From JBAOHV01 sp963714875 (GTDB lineage Bacteria > Actinomycetota > Acidimicrobiia > Acidimicrobiales > Microtrichaceae), in assembly GCA_963714875.1 (NCBI GenBank), contig CAVQQI010000008.1, positions 333,427-397,426 of the forward strand: 64,000 bases of DNA, given 5' to 3'. Below, piece by piece: positions 40,437 through 48,979 of the stretch. The stretch's first letter is position 1; each line of letters opens with the position of its first letter. Below the pieces are notes generated by a model. That model worked only from the letters and a program-made list of their open reading frames with translations, was not told the origin of the DNA and made no database searches. The position numbers and the translations under genes are program-made.

Positions 40437-40922
40437 ATGAAGGTCCATGATCTGAAGCCCGCAGAGGGCTCCCGCAAGGGTCGCAAGCGCGTCGCTCGCG
40501 GCATCGGCGGCAAGGGTGGCAAGACCGCAGGCCGCGGGACCAAGGGTCAGAAGGCCCGGAGCAAGGTGCCGATCGGATTCGAGGGCGGCCAGCTGCCCCT
40601 CGCCCAGCGTGTGCCCAAGCTGCGGGGGTTCAACAACCCGTTCCGGGTCGAGTACCAGGCCATCAACCTGGACGTCATCGAGAGCTCTGGGCTCACCGAG
40701 GTCACCCCCGAGGCGCTCTATGCCAAGGGACTGGTCTCCAAGGGTGCCTTGGTGAAGGTGCTGGCACGCGGAGAGCTCTCCCGTTCGGTCACCGTGAAGG
40801 TCCACGGCGTCTCGGCTGCTGCGGAGGCCGCGATCACCTCGGCCGGAGGCTCGGTCGAGAAGCTGCCGTTGCCGTTCGCTGTCCGTCCTGCCTTCCACGG
40901 CAGCGCACACACCAACCGCTGA
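40437..40922 (+). CDS. rplO: Ribosomal protein L15
   Basis: 161 residues. The N-terminal Gly/Arg/Lys extension (SRKGRKRVARGIGGKGGKTA, GRGTKGQKARS) threads into 23S rRNA, and GFEGGQLPLAQRVPKLRGF follows. Late 50S assembly protein. An 80-base gap with TAGTTT (about 40959) precedes secY, so an extra promoter there is possible but weak. Confidence 0.98.
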   Translation: MKVHDLKPAEGSRKGRKRVARGIGGKGGKTAGRGTKGQKARSKVPIGFEGGQLPLAQRVPKLRGFNNPFRVEYQAINLDVIESSGLTEVTPEALYAKGLVSKGALVKVLARGELSRSVTVKVHGVSAAAEAAITSAGGSVEKLPLPFAVRPAFHGSAHTNR

Positions 40923-41002
40923 CCAACGCCCGGTCCACCCGGGCCGTGGGGATCGGATAGTTTCCGGGCCCACCGTCGACTGCGCAGGAGCAGGGAGCGC
41001 CA

Positions 41003-42328
41003 GTGTCTCGAATCGGCAACATCCTCAAGGTCGAGGATCTTCGCAACAAGATCCTGTTCACCTTGTTCATGTTGGTGCTCTATCGGTTCGGCGCCTACCT
41101 GCCGGTACCCGGCGTCGACCAGAACGCAGTGGCATCGATCGGTGAGCAGGCCCGCGAAGGTGGGGTGCTCGCGTTCCTGTCGTTGTTCTCGGGCAACGCC
41201 CTCACACAGTTCTCGCTGTTCGCGCTCGGCATCATGCCGTACATCACCAGCTCGATCATCATGCAGATCCTCACGGTGGTCATCCCGAAGCTCCAGGAAT
41301 GGCAGCAGCAGGGCGCGGTCGGACAGCGCAAGATCACGCAGTGGACCCGGTACCTGACCGTCGGCATCGCCGTGCTGCAGTCGACCGGCCTGGTGTTCCT
41401 GTTCCACAACGGCGGTGGCGGGCTGGTGAACAACACCGCCGGTTCCATCGACCTCGTGCCGATCTTCACCCCGGCACGCGTGCTGCTGATCGTCACCACG
41501 TTCACCGCAGGTGCGGCGCTGCTGATGTGGATGGGCGAGCTCATCACCACCAGGGGGGTCGGCAACGGCATGTCGCTGATCATCTTCTGCTCGGTGGTGT
41601 CCGGCCTTCCGGCGGCCTTCAGCGCCGTCTACGCGGCCGGCACATGGAAGCTGGTGGTGTTCTTCGCCTTCTTCATCGTCATGTTGCTGTTCATCGTGTT
41701 CATCGAGCAGGGGCAGCGGCGCATCCCGGTGCAGTTCGCCAAGCGTGTCGTCGGCCGTCGGATGTACTCGGGGCAGAGCACCTACATCCCGCTCAAGGTC
41801 AACCAGGCCGGCATCATCCCCATCATCTTCGCCAGCGCGGTGATCAACCTGCCGGTGCTGCTGAGCCAGGTGCTGCCGGCCGACGGCTGGGGCCAGTCGG
41901 TGTCGAGCTGGATCAACGACAACCTCGCCAACACGATCAACCCCATCTACCTCGCGGTGCTGGCGCTGTTCATCATCGGGTTCTCGTACTTCTACACCGC
42001 GATCGCCTTCGATCCCGTCCAGCAGGCGGACAACCTGCGCAAGCAGGGCGGCTTCATCCCCGGCATCCGTCCCGGTCCGCAGACCGAGCACTACCTCGCC
42101 AAGGTCCTCAACCGGATCACGTTGCCGGGTGCGCTGTTCATCGCCATCCTGGCGATCCTGCCGACCATCCTGGTCAGGATGCTGCTCGGTCCCAACGGAA
42201 GTGGGGCCGCCTACTCCATCGGGGGCACGTCGCTGCTGATCGCCGTGGGCGTCGCCCTCGAGACCATGAAGCAGGTCGACAGCCAGCTGATGATGCGCAA
42301 CTACGAGGGGTTCCTGTCGTCCAAGTGA
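41003..42328 (+). CDS. secY: Preprotein translocase channel SecY
   Basis: 441 residues with ten transmembrane segments. The start is GTG 41003 behind AGGAG/AGGGAG. YRFGAYLPVPGVDQN follows TM1; the plug and lateral-gate region is around FSGNALTQFSLFALGIMPYI; QGQRRIPVQFAKRVVGRRMY is the cytoplasmic loop that binds SecA and ribosome; the last loop has YEGFLSSK. It forms the SecYEG channel. adk follows 45 bases later. Confidence 0.99.
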   Translation: MSRIGNILKVEDLRNKILFTLFMLVLYRFGAYLPVPGVDQNAVASIGEQAREGGVLAFLSLFSGNALTQFSLFALGIMPYITSSIIMQILTVVIPKLQEWQQQGAVGQRKITQWTRYLTVGIAVLQSTGLVFLFHNGGGGLVNNTAGSIDLVPIFTPARVLLIVTTFTAGAALLMWMGELITTRGVGNGMSLIIFCSVVSGLPAAFSAVYAAGTWKLVVFFAFFIVMLLFIVFIEQGQRRIPVQFAKRVVGRRMYSGQSTYIPLKVNQAGIIPIIFASAVINLPVLLSQVLPADGWGQSVSSWINDNLANTINPIYLAVLALFIIGFSYFYTAIAFDPVQQADNLRKQGGFIPGIRPGPQTEHYLAKVLNRITLPGALFIAILAILPTILVRMLLGPNGSGAAYSIGGTSLLIAVGVALETMKQVDSQLMMRNYEGFLSSK

Positions 42329-42373
42329 GTTGACCTGTTGCAGCGGGTCGGTTCGTCGGCAGAGGAGGACACG

Positions 42374-43057
42374 ATGGAAGCCAACGTTCGAGCGACCGAG
42401 TCCCGCCCGGTGCGACTCCTGGTGTTCGGTCGTCAGGGTGCCGGCAAGGGAACCCAGGCGGTCCGTCTGGCCGAGCGCTACGACGTGCCGCACATCTCCA
42501 CCGGCGACATGCTGCGAGCCGCAGTGCGTGACGGCACCGAGTTCGGGCTCCAGGCGAAGGCGATCATGGATGCCGGCCAACTGGTGTCCGACGACGTCAT
42601 GTTGGGCATCATCTCCGAGCGTCTCTCACACCCCGACGCAGCAGCGGGGTGGCTGCTGGACGGGTTCCCCCGCACCGAGCAGCAGGCGAAGGACCTGGTG
42701 GAGCTCGTGGGCGTGGACGGCATCGACCTGGCGCTCGACCTGGCGGTGCCCGAGGGGGTCGTCCTGGACCGGATCACCGCTCGGCGTGTCTGCAGCGAGT
42801 GCCAGACGACCTACTCGACGGGTTCCGACGAGTCCGCGAGCAGCGGCGTGTGCGCGAAGTGCGGCGGAGCAGTGGTGCAACGCGACGACGACACCGAGGA
42901 CGCCGTGCGCAAGCGGCTCGCCATCTACGCATCGCAGACCTTGCCGGCGCTCGAGTGGTTCGACGCGCAGGGGCTCCTGGTGAGCATCGACGGCGTGGGT
43001 GCCCCCGAGGAGGTCTTCGACCGTCTCGTGGGCGCCATCGACACCCGACTGGCTTGA
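42374..43057 (+). CDS. adk: Adenylate kinase, zinc-lid type
   Basis: 227 residues from ATG 42374, five bases after AGAGGAGG; the frame is open further up. P-loop GRQGAGKGTQ, AMP site HISTGDMLRAA, and WLLDGFPRT are present. The LID carries CSEC and CAKC pairs, which should bind a structural zinc. It converts ATP and AMP to two ADP. In many bacteria map follows; here a flavin reductase gene does. Confidence 0.98.
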   Translation: MEANVRATESRPVRLLVFGRQGAGKGTQAVRLAERYDVPHISTGDMLRAAVRDGTEFGLQAKAIMDAGQLVSDDVMLGIISERLSHPDAAAGWLLDGFPRTEQQAKDLVELVGVDGIDLALDLAVPEGVVLDRITARRVCSECQTTYSTGSDESASSGVCAKCGGAVVQRDDDTEDAVRKRLAIYASQTLPALEWFDAQGLLVSIDGVGAPEEVFDRLVGAIDTRLA

Positions 43058-43116
43058 TCCCTCCCGCACTGCATCCGCGACCGGAGGCGGCTCCCGGGTC
43101 CAGGTAGGGTCCGCTC

Positions 43117-43680
43117 ATGGCAGCACCAGGTGGCGCAGGACCGATCGGGCCGTACCCCCCAGGGGTCGACGGTGACGAGCCCCGGGCCGACTACGACAAG
43201 CTCCGGCGACGCGTCATGTGGACCATGCCGTACGGCCTGTACGTCCTGGGCAGCACCGACGGGGACCGGCGACGCAACGCCATGACGATCAACTGGGTCA
43301 CACAGGTGAGCTTCGACCCGAAGCTGATCGGCGTGGGCATCGAGTCCACCGCCTACACGCACGAGCTGGTCGAGGCGGGCGGGTGCTTCAGCCTGTGCAT
43401 CATCGACCGCGAGGACCGGGCGATCGTCCGCAAGTTCACCAAGCCGGTCGAGGTGGATCTCGATGCCCGCACCCTCAACGGGTTCGAGTACACCGAAGCG
43501 GTCACCGGCGCCCCGGTGCTGGCGCAGTCCGTGGCGTACCTGGACTGCCGAGTCACCCAGCGGGTCGCGGCGGGGGAGCACGGCTTCTTCATCGGCGAAG
43601 TGGTCGACGCTGCGTTCTACAAGGCCGAGGACACTCCGGTGCTGCGCATGGAGGACACCCGGATGAACTACGGCGGCTGA
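43117..43680 (+). CDS. Flavin reductase-like (DIM6/NTAB) protein
   Basis: 187 residues with the FMN-binding split-barrel: MPYGLYVLGSTDGDRRRNAM, TINWVTQVSFDPKLIGVGIE, and GGCFSLCIIDREDRAIVRKF. Family members reduce or bind FMN/FAD and often serve a monooxygenase. A Pro/Gly-rich N-terminus of about 25 residues precedes the domain. TAGGGT (43105-43110) is six bases from the ATG and could give a leaderless transcript. It sits between adk and infA, where map is commonly found in actinobacteria. Confidence 0.85.
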   Translation: MAAPGGAGPIGPYPPGVDGDEPRADYDKLRRRVMWTMPYGLYVLGSTDGDRRRNAMTINWVTQVSFDPKLIGVGIESTAYTHELVEAGGCFSLCIIDREDRAIVRKFTKPVEVDLDARTLNGFEYTEAVTGAPVLAQSVAYLDCRVTQRVAAGEHGFFIGEVVDAAFYKAEDTPVLRMEDTRMNYGG

Positions 43681-43695
43681 ACTCCCGGCCCGGCT

Positions 43696-43724
43696 TTGAT
43701 CGCGTGAGGCGCGTCCTCTAGTGT
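43696..43724 (+). promoter_or_regulatory. Candidate promoter for infA operon
   Basis: TTGATC (43696-43701), a 17-base spacer and TAGTGT (43719-43724), just after the flavin reductase stop. It would drive infA-rpmJ-rpsM-rpsK-rpsD-rpoA-rplQ with a leader of about 75 bases. Confidence 0.6.
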
Positions 43725-43806
43725 TGCCCCTCGGCCGTTCCGGACCCTCGCGTCCGACGTGCTCCAATCATGTTCCACCCCTCGGGGCCTCACAGGAGGA
43801 TCAGCT

Positions 43807-44031
43807 CTGCCAAAGCCCAAGGAAGACGCCATCGTCTTGGAGGGAACGGTCACCGAACCGCTCCCCAACGCCATGTTCAGGGTCGAACTCGAGAACGGGC
43901 ACAAGGTGCTGGCGCACATCTCCGGGAAGATGCGCATGCACTACATCCGCATTCTCCCCGGCGACAAGGTGCAGGTGGAGTTGACCCCCTACGACCTGTC
44001 CCGCGGCAGGATCACCTACCGCTACAAGTGA
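43807..44031 (+). CDS. infA: Translation initiation factor IF-1, CTG start
   Basis: 74 residues from CTG 43807. The normal IF-1 start PKPKEDAIVLEGTVTE begins at the second codon, and a perfect AGGAGGA (43794-43800) lies six bases before CTG. The only standard in-frame starter upstream, GTG 43759, would place this ribosome site inside the gene and add 16 unrelated residues. NAMFRVELENGHKVLAHISG and the OB-fold end LSRGRITYRYK complete it. IF-1 blocks the A site during initiation. A poor start codon could let initiation fidelity feed back on its level. Confidence 0.95.
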   Translation: MPKPKEDAIVLEGTVTEPLPNAMFRVELENGHKVLAHISGKMRMHYIRILPGDKVQVELTPYDLSRGRITYRYK

Positions 44032-44083
44032 TCGCCCCCCATGGCGATCAGAAGGACCGGCGTGTGCCGGTCCGGAGAGATCG

Positions 44084-44197
44084 ATGAAGGTTCGACCCAG
44101 CGTCAAGAGAATCTGTGAGAAGTGCAGGGTGATCCGCCGCCACGGGCGTGTGATGGTCATCTGCGACAACCCGCGCCACAAGCAGCGGCAGGGCTAG
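44084..44197 (+). CDS. rpmJ: Ribosomal protein L36, zinc-binding
   Basis: 37 residues: MKVRPSVKRICEKCRVIRRH, then GRVMVICDNPRHKQRQG. The Cys-x-x-Cys, later Cys and His make the C+ zinc site. GGAGAGATCG precedes the ATG. It lies between infA and rpsM as in other bacteria and is too short for ordinary ORF calling. Confidence 0.97.
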   Translation: MKVRPSVKRICEKCRVIRRHGRVMVICDNPRHKQRQG

Positions 44198-44226
44198 GAC
44201 CCAGGAAAGACCAGAGGACATCACCC

Positions 44227-44604
44227 ATGGCACGCATCTCCGGCGTCGACATCCCGCGTGAGAAGCGGCTCGTCGTCTCGCTGACCTACATCTACGGCAT
44301 CGGCCACACCCTCGCGGAGCAGATCTGCGAGGCGAACGGCATCGACGAGTCCACACGAGTCCGAGACCTGACCGACGCAGAGGTCAACTCGATCCGCGCC
44401 TGGATCGAGGAGCACGCGAAGGTCGAGGGCGACCTCCGGCGTGAGGTCAACCAGAACATCAAGCGCAAGATGGAGATCGGTTCCTACCAGGGCCTCCGTC
44501 ATCGCCGTGGGCTTCCCGTCCGCGGGCAGCGCACCCACACCAACGCCCGAACCCGCAAGGGCCCCAAGAAGACCGTCGCCGGCAAGAAGAAGGTCCGCAA
44601 GTAA
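44227..44604 (+). CDS. rpsM: Ribosomal protein S13
   Basis: 125 residues from ATG 44227. MARISGVDIPREKRLVVSLT, YIYGIGHTLAEQIC and the C-terminal RGLPVRGQRTHTNARTRKGP are canonical. It contacts the P-site tRNA with its basic tail. The TAA shares one base with the rpsK start. Confidence 0.98.
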   Translation: MARISGVDIPREKRLVVSLTYIYGIGHTLAEQICEANGIDESTRVRDLTDAEVNSIRAWIEEHAKVEGDLRREVNQNIKRKMEIGSYQGLRHRRGLPVRGQRTHTNARTRKGPKKTVAGKKKVRK

Positions 44605-45002
44605 TGGCCAAGCCACCTGCAGGGGGCCGACGTCCCCGCAAGAAGGAACGCAAGAACGTCACGTACGGCGTCGCTCACATCAAGAGCTCGTTCAACAACA
44701 CGATCGTGTCGATCACCGACCAGGAGGGCAACGTCGTCTCCTGGGCCTCCGCCGGCAACGTCGGCTTCAAGGGCTCGCGCAAGTCGACCCCGTTCGCCGC
44801 GCAGATGGCAGCCGAGCAGGCAGCCCGGCGTGCCATGGAGCACGGAGTCCGCAAGGTCGACGTCCAGGTCAAGGGTCCGGGTTCAGGTCGTGAGACCGCC
44901 ATCCGTTCGATCCAGAACGTCGGCATCGAGGTGACCGGCATCAAGGACGTCACCCCGGTTCCCCACAACGGTTGTCGTCCCCCCAAGCGTCGGAGGCTCT
45001 GA
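44604..45002 (+). CDS. rpsK: Ribosomal protein S11
   Basis: 132 residues. GVAHIKSSFNNTIVSITDQE, GNVVSWASAGNVGFKGSRKS and DVTPVPHNGCRPPKRRR are family signatures. Platform protein of the 30S subunit. Confidence 0.98.
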   Translation: MAKPPAGGRRPRKKERKNVTYGVAHIKSSFNNTIVSITDQEGNVVSWASAGNVGFKGSRKSTPFAAQMAAEQAARRAMEHGVRKVDVQVKGPGSGRETAIRSIQNVGIEVTGIKDVTPVPHNGCRPPKRRRL

Positions 45003-45005
45003 CCA

Positions 45006-45623
45006 ATGTCCCGCTACACCGGCCCCCGTGCGCGCGTCTCTCGCCGCCTCGGCACCAACATCTGGGGCACCTCCGGCGAGAACAAGGCCATGGACAAGCG
45101 TCCGTACCCTCCGGGCGACCACGGTCGCACCCGTCGTCGGGGCAACGTCAGCGAGTACCTGCTGCAGCTCCAGGAGAAGCAGAAGGCCCGCTTCGCCTAC
45201 GGCATGACCGAGCGGCAGTTCCGCAACCTCTACACCGAGGCCAACCGTCGCCAGGGCGTCACGGGTGAGAACCTGCTGCGCTACTGCGAGCTGCGTCTCG
45301 ACAACGTCGTGTACCGGGCCGGCTGGGGTTCCACCCGACCCCAGGCCCGCCAGTTCGTCAACCACGGCCACGTCGACGTGAACGGTCGCCGCGTGAACAT
45401 CCCCAGCTACCGCGTGCGCCAGGGCGACGTCATCCGGCTGCGGACCAAGTCCCGCGAGATGATCATCGTCCAGCACAACATGGACACGCTCGGTCGTACG
45501 CCACCCCCATGGCTCGACTCCGCCGACGGCGGCCAGGAGGTCACCGTCCGCGAGGTCCCGCTCCGCGAGCACATCGATGTGCCCGTCCGCGAGCAGCTCA
45601 TCGTCGAGCTCTACTCCAAGTAG
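45006..45623 (+). CDS. rpsD: Ribosomal protein S4
   Basis: 205 residues. The N-terminal domain lacks the four-Cys zinc motif (C- form). YCELRLDNVVYRAGW and the S4 RNA-binding domain ARQFVNHGHVDVNGRRVNIP are clear. It starts 30S assembly, and in E. coli represses this operon. Confidence 0.98.
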   Translation: MSRYTGPRARVSRRLGTNIWGTSGENKAMDKRPYPPGDHGRTRRRGNVSEYLLQLQEKQKARFAYGMTERQFRNLYTEANRRQGVTGENLLRYCELRLDNVVYRAGWGSTRPQARQFVNHGHVDVNGRRVNIPSYRVRQGDVIRLRTKSREMIIVQHNMDTLGRTPPPWLDSADGGQEVTVREVPLREHIDVPVREQLIVELYSK

Positions 45624-45703
45624 TCGGCCCCGCCGCCCTGCGCGGCACCGACGTCCCCGACACCCGCTTCAGTCCACCATCGCTCAACCGAGGTACGCAT
45701 CAG

Positions 45704-46639
45704 ATGCTCGTCATTCAGCGCCCCACCGTGGAGGCCATCGACGAGGAGGAGGGCAACCTTCAGCGGTTCGCCGTCAGCCCGCTCGAGCCCGGCTTCGGCC
45801 ACACGCTGGGCAACTCCCTCCGTCGCACCCTGCTCTCGTCCATCCCGGGCGCGGCCATCACCCAGGTCCGCTTCGATGAGGCGCTCCATGAGTTCGACAC
45901 CATCGCCGGCGTCTCCGAGGATGTCACCGACATCATCTTGAACCTCAAGGACATCGTGGTGTCCTCGACCTCGGACGAGCCGGTGACCCTTCGCCTCGAC
46001 GTGCGCGGACCTGCCGAGGTCTCGGCCAAGGACATCCTGGCCACGGCCGACGTCGAGATCCTCAACCCCGATCTCCACCTCGCCAGCGTCGGGGCCAACG
46101 GGCGCCTCGCGCTCGACCTGACGATCGAGCGTGGCAAGGGCTACGAGTCCGGAACCGGGCGGTCCACCACCACCATCGGGGTCATCCCCGTCGACGCCAT
46201 CTACTCGCCGGTCCGGCGCGTGACCTTCACCGTCGAGCCGACCCGCGTCGAGCAGTCCACGAACTTCGACCGCCTGGTGCTGGAGATCCAGACCGACGGC
46301 TCCAAGTCCCCGCGTGAGGCGCTGGCCTCGGCCGGCGCCACCTTGACCGAGCTGACCACGCTGGTCGCCGGCATGGAGGACGAGCCCGAGGGGTTGACGC
46401 TCACCGAAGCGGTCACCACCATCGCCGCCTCACCCGATCTCGAGCTCACCATCGAAGAGCTCGACCTGTCCGAGCGCCCGCGCAACTGCCTCAAGCGCGC
46501 ACAGGTCAACACCGTCGGCGAGCTGCTCACCAAGAGCGAGGACGACCTGCTGGCCATCACGAACTTCGGCCAGAAGTCGCTCGACGAAGTCACCGAGAAG
46601 CTCGATGAGCGGGGCCTGACGCTCCGCGGTCGAGACTGA
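45704..46639 (+). CDS. rpoA: RNA polymerase alpha subunit
   Basis: 311 residues from ATG 45704. N-terminal assembly domain: EPGFGHTLGNSLRRTLLSSI and the long beta segment to YSPVRRVTFTVEPTRVEQST. The C-terminal DNA-binding domain has LDLSERPRNCLKRAQVNTVG and EDLLAITNFGQKSL-like DLLAITNFGQKSLDEV. The usual place between rpsD and rplQ is kept. Confidence 0.99.
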   Translation: MLVIQRPTVEAIDEEEGNLQRFAVSPLEPGFGHTLGNSLRRTLLSSIPGAAITQVRFDEALHEFDTIAGVSEDVTDIILNLKDIVVSSTSDEPVTLRLDVRGPAEVSAKDILATADVEILNPDLHLASVGANGRLALDLTIERGKGYESGTGRSTTTIGVIPVDAIYSPVRRVTFTVEPTRVEQSTNFDRLVLEIQTDGSKSPREALASAGATLTELTTLVAGMEDEPEGLTLTEAVTTIAASPDLELTIEELDLSERPRNCLKRAQVNTVGELLTKSEDDLLAITNFGQKSLDEVTEKLDERGLTLRGRD

Positions 46640-46654
46640 CCAGAGGAACACGAC

Positions 46655-47011
46655 ATGCCTGCAACTCCGAGACGGGGACCTGCCTTCGGCGGCAACGCCA
46701 AGCACCAGCGACTGATGATGGCCAACATGGTCTGCTCGTTGGTGGCCTCTCCCACGGGGATCGTCACGACCGAGGCCAAGGCCAAGGCGCTGCGACCCAT
46801 CGCCGAGAAGATGGTGACCAAGGCCCGCAAGGGTGGTCTGCACAACCACCGTCAGATCCTCTCGTACCTGGGTGATCAGGAGATCGCCGCCAAGCTGATG
46901 GACGAGGTCGGCCCGCGCTACGCCGACCGTCCCGGGGGCTACACCCGGATCCTGAAGCTCGGCGCCCGCCAGGGCGACAAGGCACCCATGGCCAAGATCG
47001 AGTTCGTCTGA
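46655..47011 (+). CDS. rplQ: Ribosomal protein L17
   Basis: 118 residues: GPAFGGNAKHQRLMMANMVC, TTEAKAKALRPIAEKMVT, and the end GGYTRILKLGARQGDKAPMA. Last ribosomal gene of the alpha operon; a GC hairpin follows 42 bases later. Confidence 0.98.
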   Translation: MPATPRRGPAFGGNAKHQRLMMANMVCSLVASPTGIVTTEAKAKALRPIAEKMVTKARKGGLHNHRQILSYLGDQEIAAKLMDEVGPRYADRPGGYTRILKLGARQGDKAPMAKIEFV

Positions 47012-47028
47012 TCCGTTCAGCAGCGTTG

Positions 47029-47910
47029 GTGTCCGACGACCACGAGCAGTGCGGAGCCGCCCCTCGGGGCGGCTCCGGCGCGAACGGGCGGCATCGGCTC
47101 CGGGCCGACCTGGCGTACGACGGCGCCGGCTTCCACGGATTCGCCGAGAACGCCGACGTCCGCACCGTCGCCGGCGAGCTGCGAGCGTCGATCGAACAGG
47201 TGCTGGGTCAACCGGTCCAGCTGACCTGCGCCGGACGCACCGACACGGGCGTGCACGCCGTCGGCCAGGTCGTGACCTTCGATGTCGCCGACCCTCCGAC
47301 CGACCTCCACGGTCTGCGCACCGCGCTCAACGCCCTGCTCGGCCCCGAGATCGCGGTGCGTTCGGTCGTGGTCGCGCCGGGGGACTTCGACGCGCGGTTC
47401 TCCGCATGTTGGCGCCGGTACCGCTACGACGTCCTGGACGACGAGGTCCCGGACCCGTTCACCGATGCACGGTCGTGGTGGGTCCGCGAGCGCCTCGACC
47501 TCGACTCCATGAATCGTGCGGCGCAGGAACTGGTGGGCGAGCACGACTTCTCGTCGTTCTGTCGGCGGCCGCGGCACTCGCCGCAGGTCTCGCTCGTGCG
47601 GCGGGTGCACGCGGCGCGCTGGACCCGTCCCGGCACTGCCGAGTCGGTCGTGCGGTCGGGCACGGGCCACGCATCGACGTTCGAAATCGTTGCATCGGCG
47701 TTCTGTCACCAGATGGTGCGCAGCATCGTCGGCACGCTGGTGAAGGTGGGCCGCGGGCGCATGACGGTGGAGCAGGTTGCCGCGCTGCTCGGAGCCCACG
47801 CCCGCGACGGCGCGCCACCCCTGGCGCCGCCGCGGGGCCTGACCCTGTGGGAGGTGGGCTACGAACCGTGGCGCCAGCCGACCGACGGCGACGAGCGTGC
47901 GGTCAGCTGA
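47029..47910 (+). CDS. truA: tRNA pseudouridine(38-40) synthase TruA
   Basis: 293 residues from GTG 47029 (TTG 47026 also in frame). The catalytic aspartate is in CAGRTDTGVHAVGQV; AYDGAGFHGFAENADVRTVAG and the C-terminal FCHQMVRSIVGTLVKVGRG are family marks. It converts U38-U40 of the tRNA anticodon arm to pseudouridine. The codons for the first residues form a perfect terminator-like hairpin (see 47053). There is no other start codon between that hairpin and the first conserved residues. Confidence 0.95.
   Translation: MSDDHEQCGAAPRGGSGANGRHRLRADLAYDGAGFHGFAENADVRTVAGELRASIEQVLGQPVQLTCAGRTDTGVHAVGQVVTFDVADPPTDLHGLRTALNALLGPEIAVRSVVVAPGDFDARFSACWRRYRYDVLDDEVPDPFTDARSWWVRERLDLDSMNRAAQELVGEHDFSSFCRRPRHSPQVSLVRRVHAARWTRPGTAESVVRSGTGHASTFEIVASAFCHQMVRSIVGTLVKVGRGRMTVEQVAALLGAHARDGAPPLAPPRGLTLWEVGYEPWRQPTDGDERAVS
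47053..47076 (+). terminator. Terminator-like hairpin inside the truA start region
   Basis: GGAGCCGCCCC and its complement flank TC: 11 bp, the same design as the tuf terminator. It lies 42 bases after the rplQ stop but 24 bases into truA. It may end most alpha-operon transcripts and attenuate truA. Confidence 0.6.
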
Positions 47911-47921
47911 GGTTGCCGCAC

Positions 47922-47951
47922 TTGCTGCTCGGACCGGACCGCCGCTATCGT
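47922..47951 (+). promoter_or_regulatory. Candidate promoter for rplM-rpsI
   Basis: TTGCTG (47922-47927), an 18-base spacer and TATCGT (47946-47951), 12 bases after truA. The rplM start is 132 bases downstream. Confidence 0.5.
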
Positions 47952-48083
47952 CGTCCCTCGGCCCTGCGACAGCGGCGGTGCGAGCCCGTCGGCCGTCCCG
48001 AGCAGTCCGGGCGAGGCCGTGCCGGACCCGAGTCCGTCCCGGTCGTGCAGATCGAGCGAGTGAGTGCAGAGAGAGTGAGCGCA

Positions 48084-48533
48084 GTGCGCACCTACACACC
48101 GAGAGCATCCGAGATCGAGCGGTCGTGGTACGTCGTCGACGCCGAGGGTCTGACCCTGGGGCGAATGGCGACCGAGGTCGCCCGGGTGCTGCGTGGCAAG
48201 CACAAGGCCACCTTCAGCCCCCACATCGACACCGGTGACCACGTCATCATCGTCAACGCCGACAAGGTGGTGCTGACCGCCGGCAAGGCGGATCGAAAGA
48301 TGGTGCACCACCACACCGGGTACCCCGGTGGCATCCGCAGCACCACCTACGCCACCCAGCTCGACACGAGGCCGGCCGATGCCGTGCGGCGCACCGTCCG
48401 CGGGATGATGCCCAAGAACCGCCTCGGGCGTCAGATGCTCACCAAGCTGAAGGTCTACGCGGGCCCGGAGCATCCCCACACCGCACAGAAGCCGCAGGCG
48501 TTGGTCATCGACGCCGCCCGAGCACGTTCGTAA
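48084..48533 (+). CDS. rplM: Ribosomal protein L13
   Basis: 149 residues from GTG 48084, which gives the family start RTYTPRASEIERSWYVVDAE. GTGs at 48060 and 48075 are in frame and cannot be excluded. GRMATEVARVLRGKHKATFS, TGYPGGIRSTTY and GMMPKNRLGRQMLTKLKVY are canonical. One of the first proteins in 50S assembly; paired with rpsI. Confidence 0.97.
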   Translation: MRTYTPRASEIERSWYVVDAEGLTLGRMATEVARVLRGKHKATFSPHIDTGDHVIIVNADKVVLTAGKADRKMVHHHTGYPGGIRSTTYATQLDTRPADAVRRTVRGMMPKNRLGRQMLTKLKVYAGPEHPHTAQKPQALVIDAARARS

Positions 48534-48548
48534 CGGAGTACCAAGTTC

Positions 48549-48941
48549 ATGTCACAGCCGCTCGTCCAGTCCACCGGTCGCCGCAAGCGTGCAGTCGCAC
48601 GGGTCCGCATCCGTGAGGGCTCCGGCAACATCACGATCAACAAGCGCCCGCTCGAGGACTACTTCCCCAACGCGACGCACCGGATGATCCTCTCCGAGCC
48701 CCTCCGTCTCACCGAGACCGGCGAGGGCTACGACATCGACGCCACGCTCCACGGCGGCGGAACCACCGGCCAGGCCGGGGCGATCCGCCTCGGCATCGCC
48801 CGTGGGCTGATCGCGCTCGACCCCGAGCTGCGCGGGGCGCTCAAGCGTGCCGGCTTCCTCTCTCGCGATGCACGTGAGAAGGAGAGCAAGAAGTACGGCC
48901 TCAAGAAGGCCCGCAAGGCTCCGCAGTACTCCAAGCGCTGA
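48549..48941 (+). CDS. rpsI: Ribosomal protein S9
   Basis: 130 residues. STGRRKRAVARVRIREGSGN, GGGTTGQAGAIRLGIARGL and the C-terminal YGLKKARKAPQYSKR, whose last Arg reaches the P-site tRNA, are standard. glmM begins 38 bases later. Confidence 0.98.
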   Translation: MSQPLVQSTGRRKRAVARVRIREGSGNITINKRPLEDYFPNATHRMILSEPLRLTETGEGYDIDATLHGGGTTGQAGAIRLGIARGLIALDPELRGALKRAGFLSRDAREKESKKYGLKKARKAPQYSKR

Positions 48942-48979
48942 GCGGCGCCGCGACGTCCTCGAGTCCTCCGCCCCGGTCG

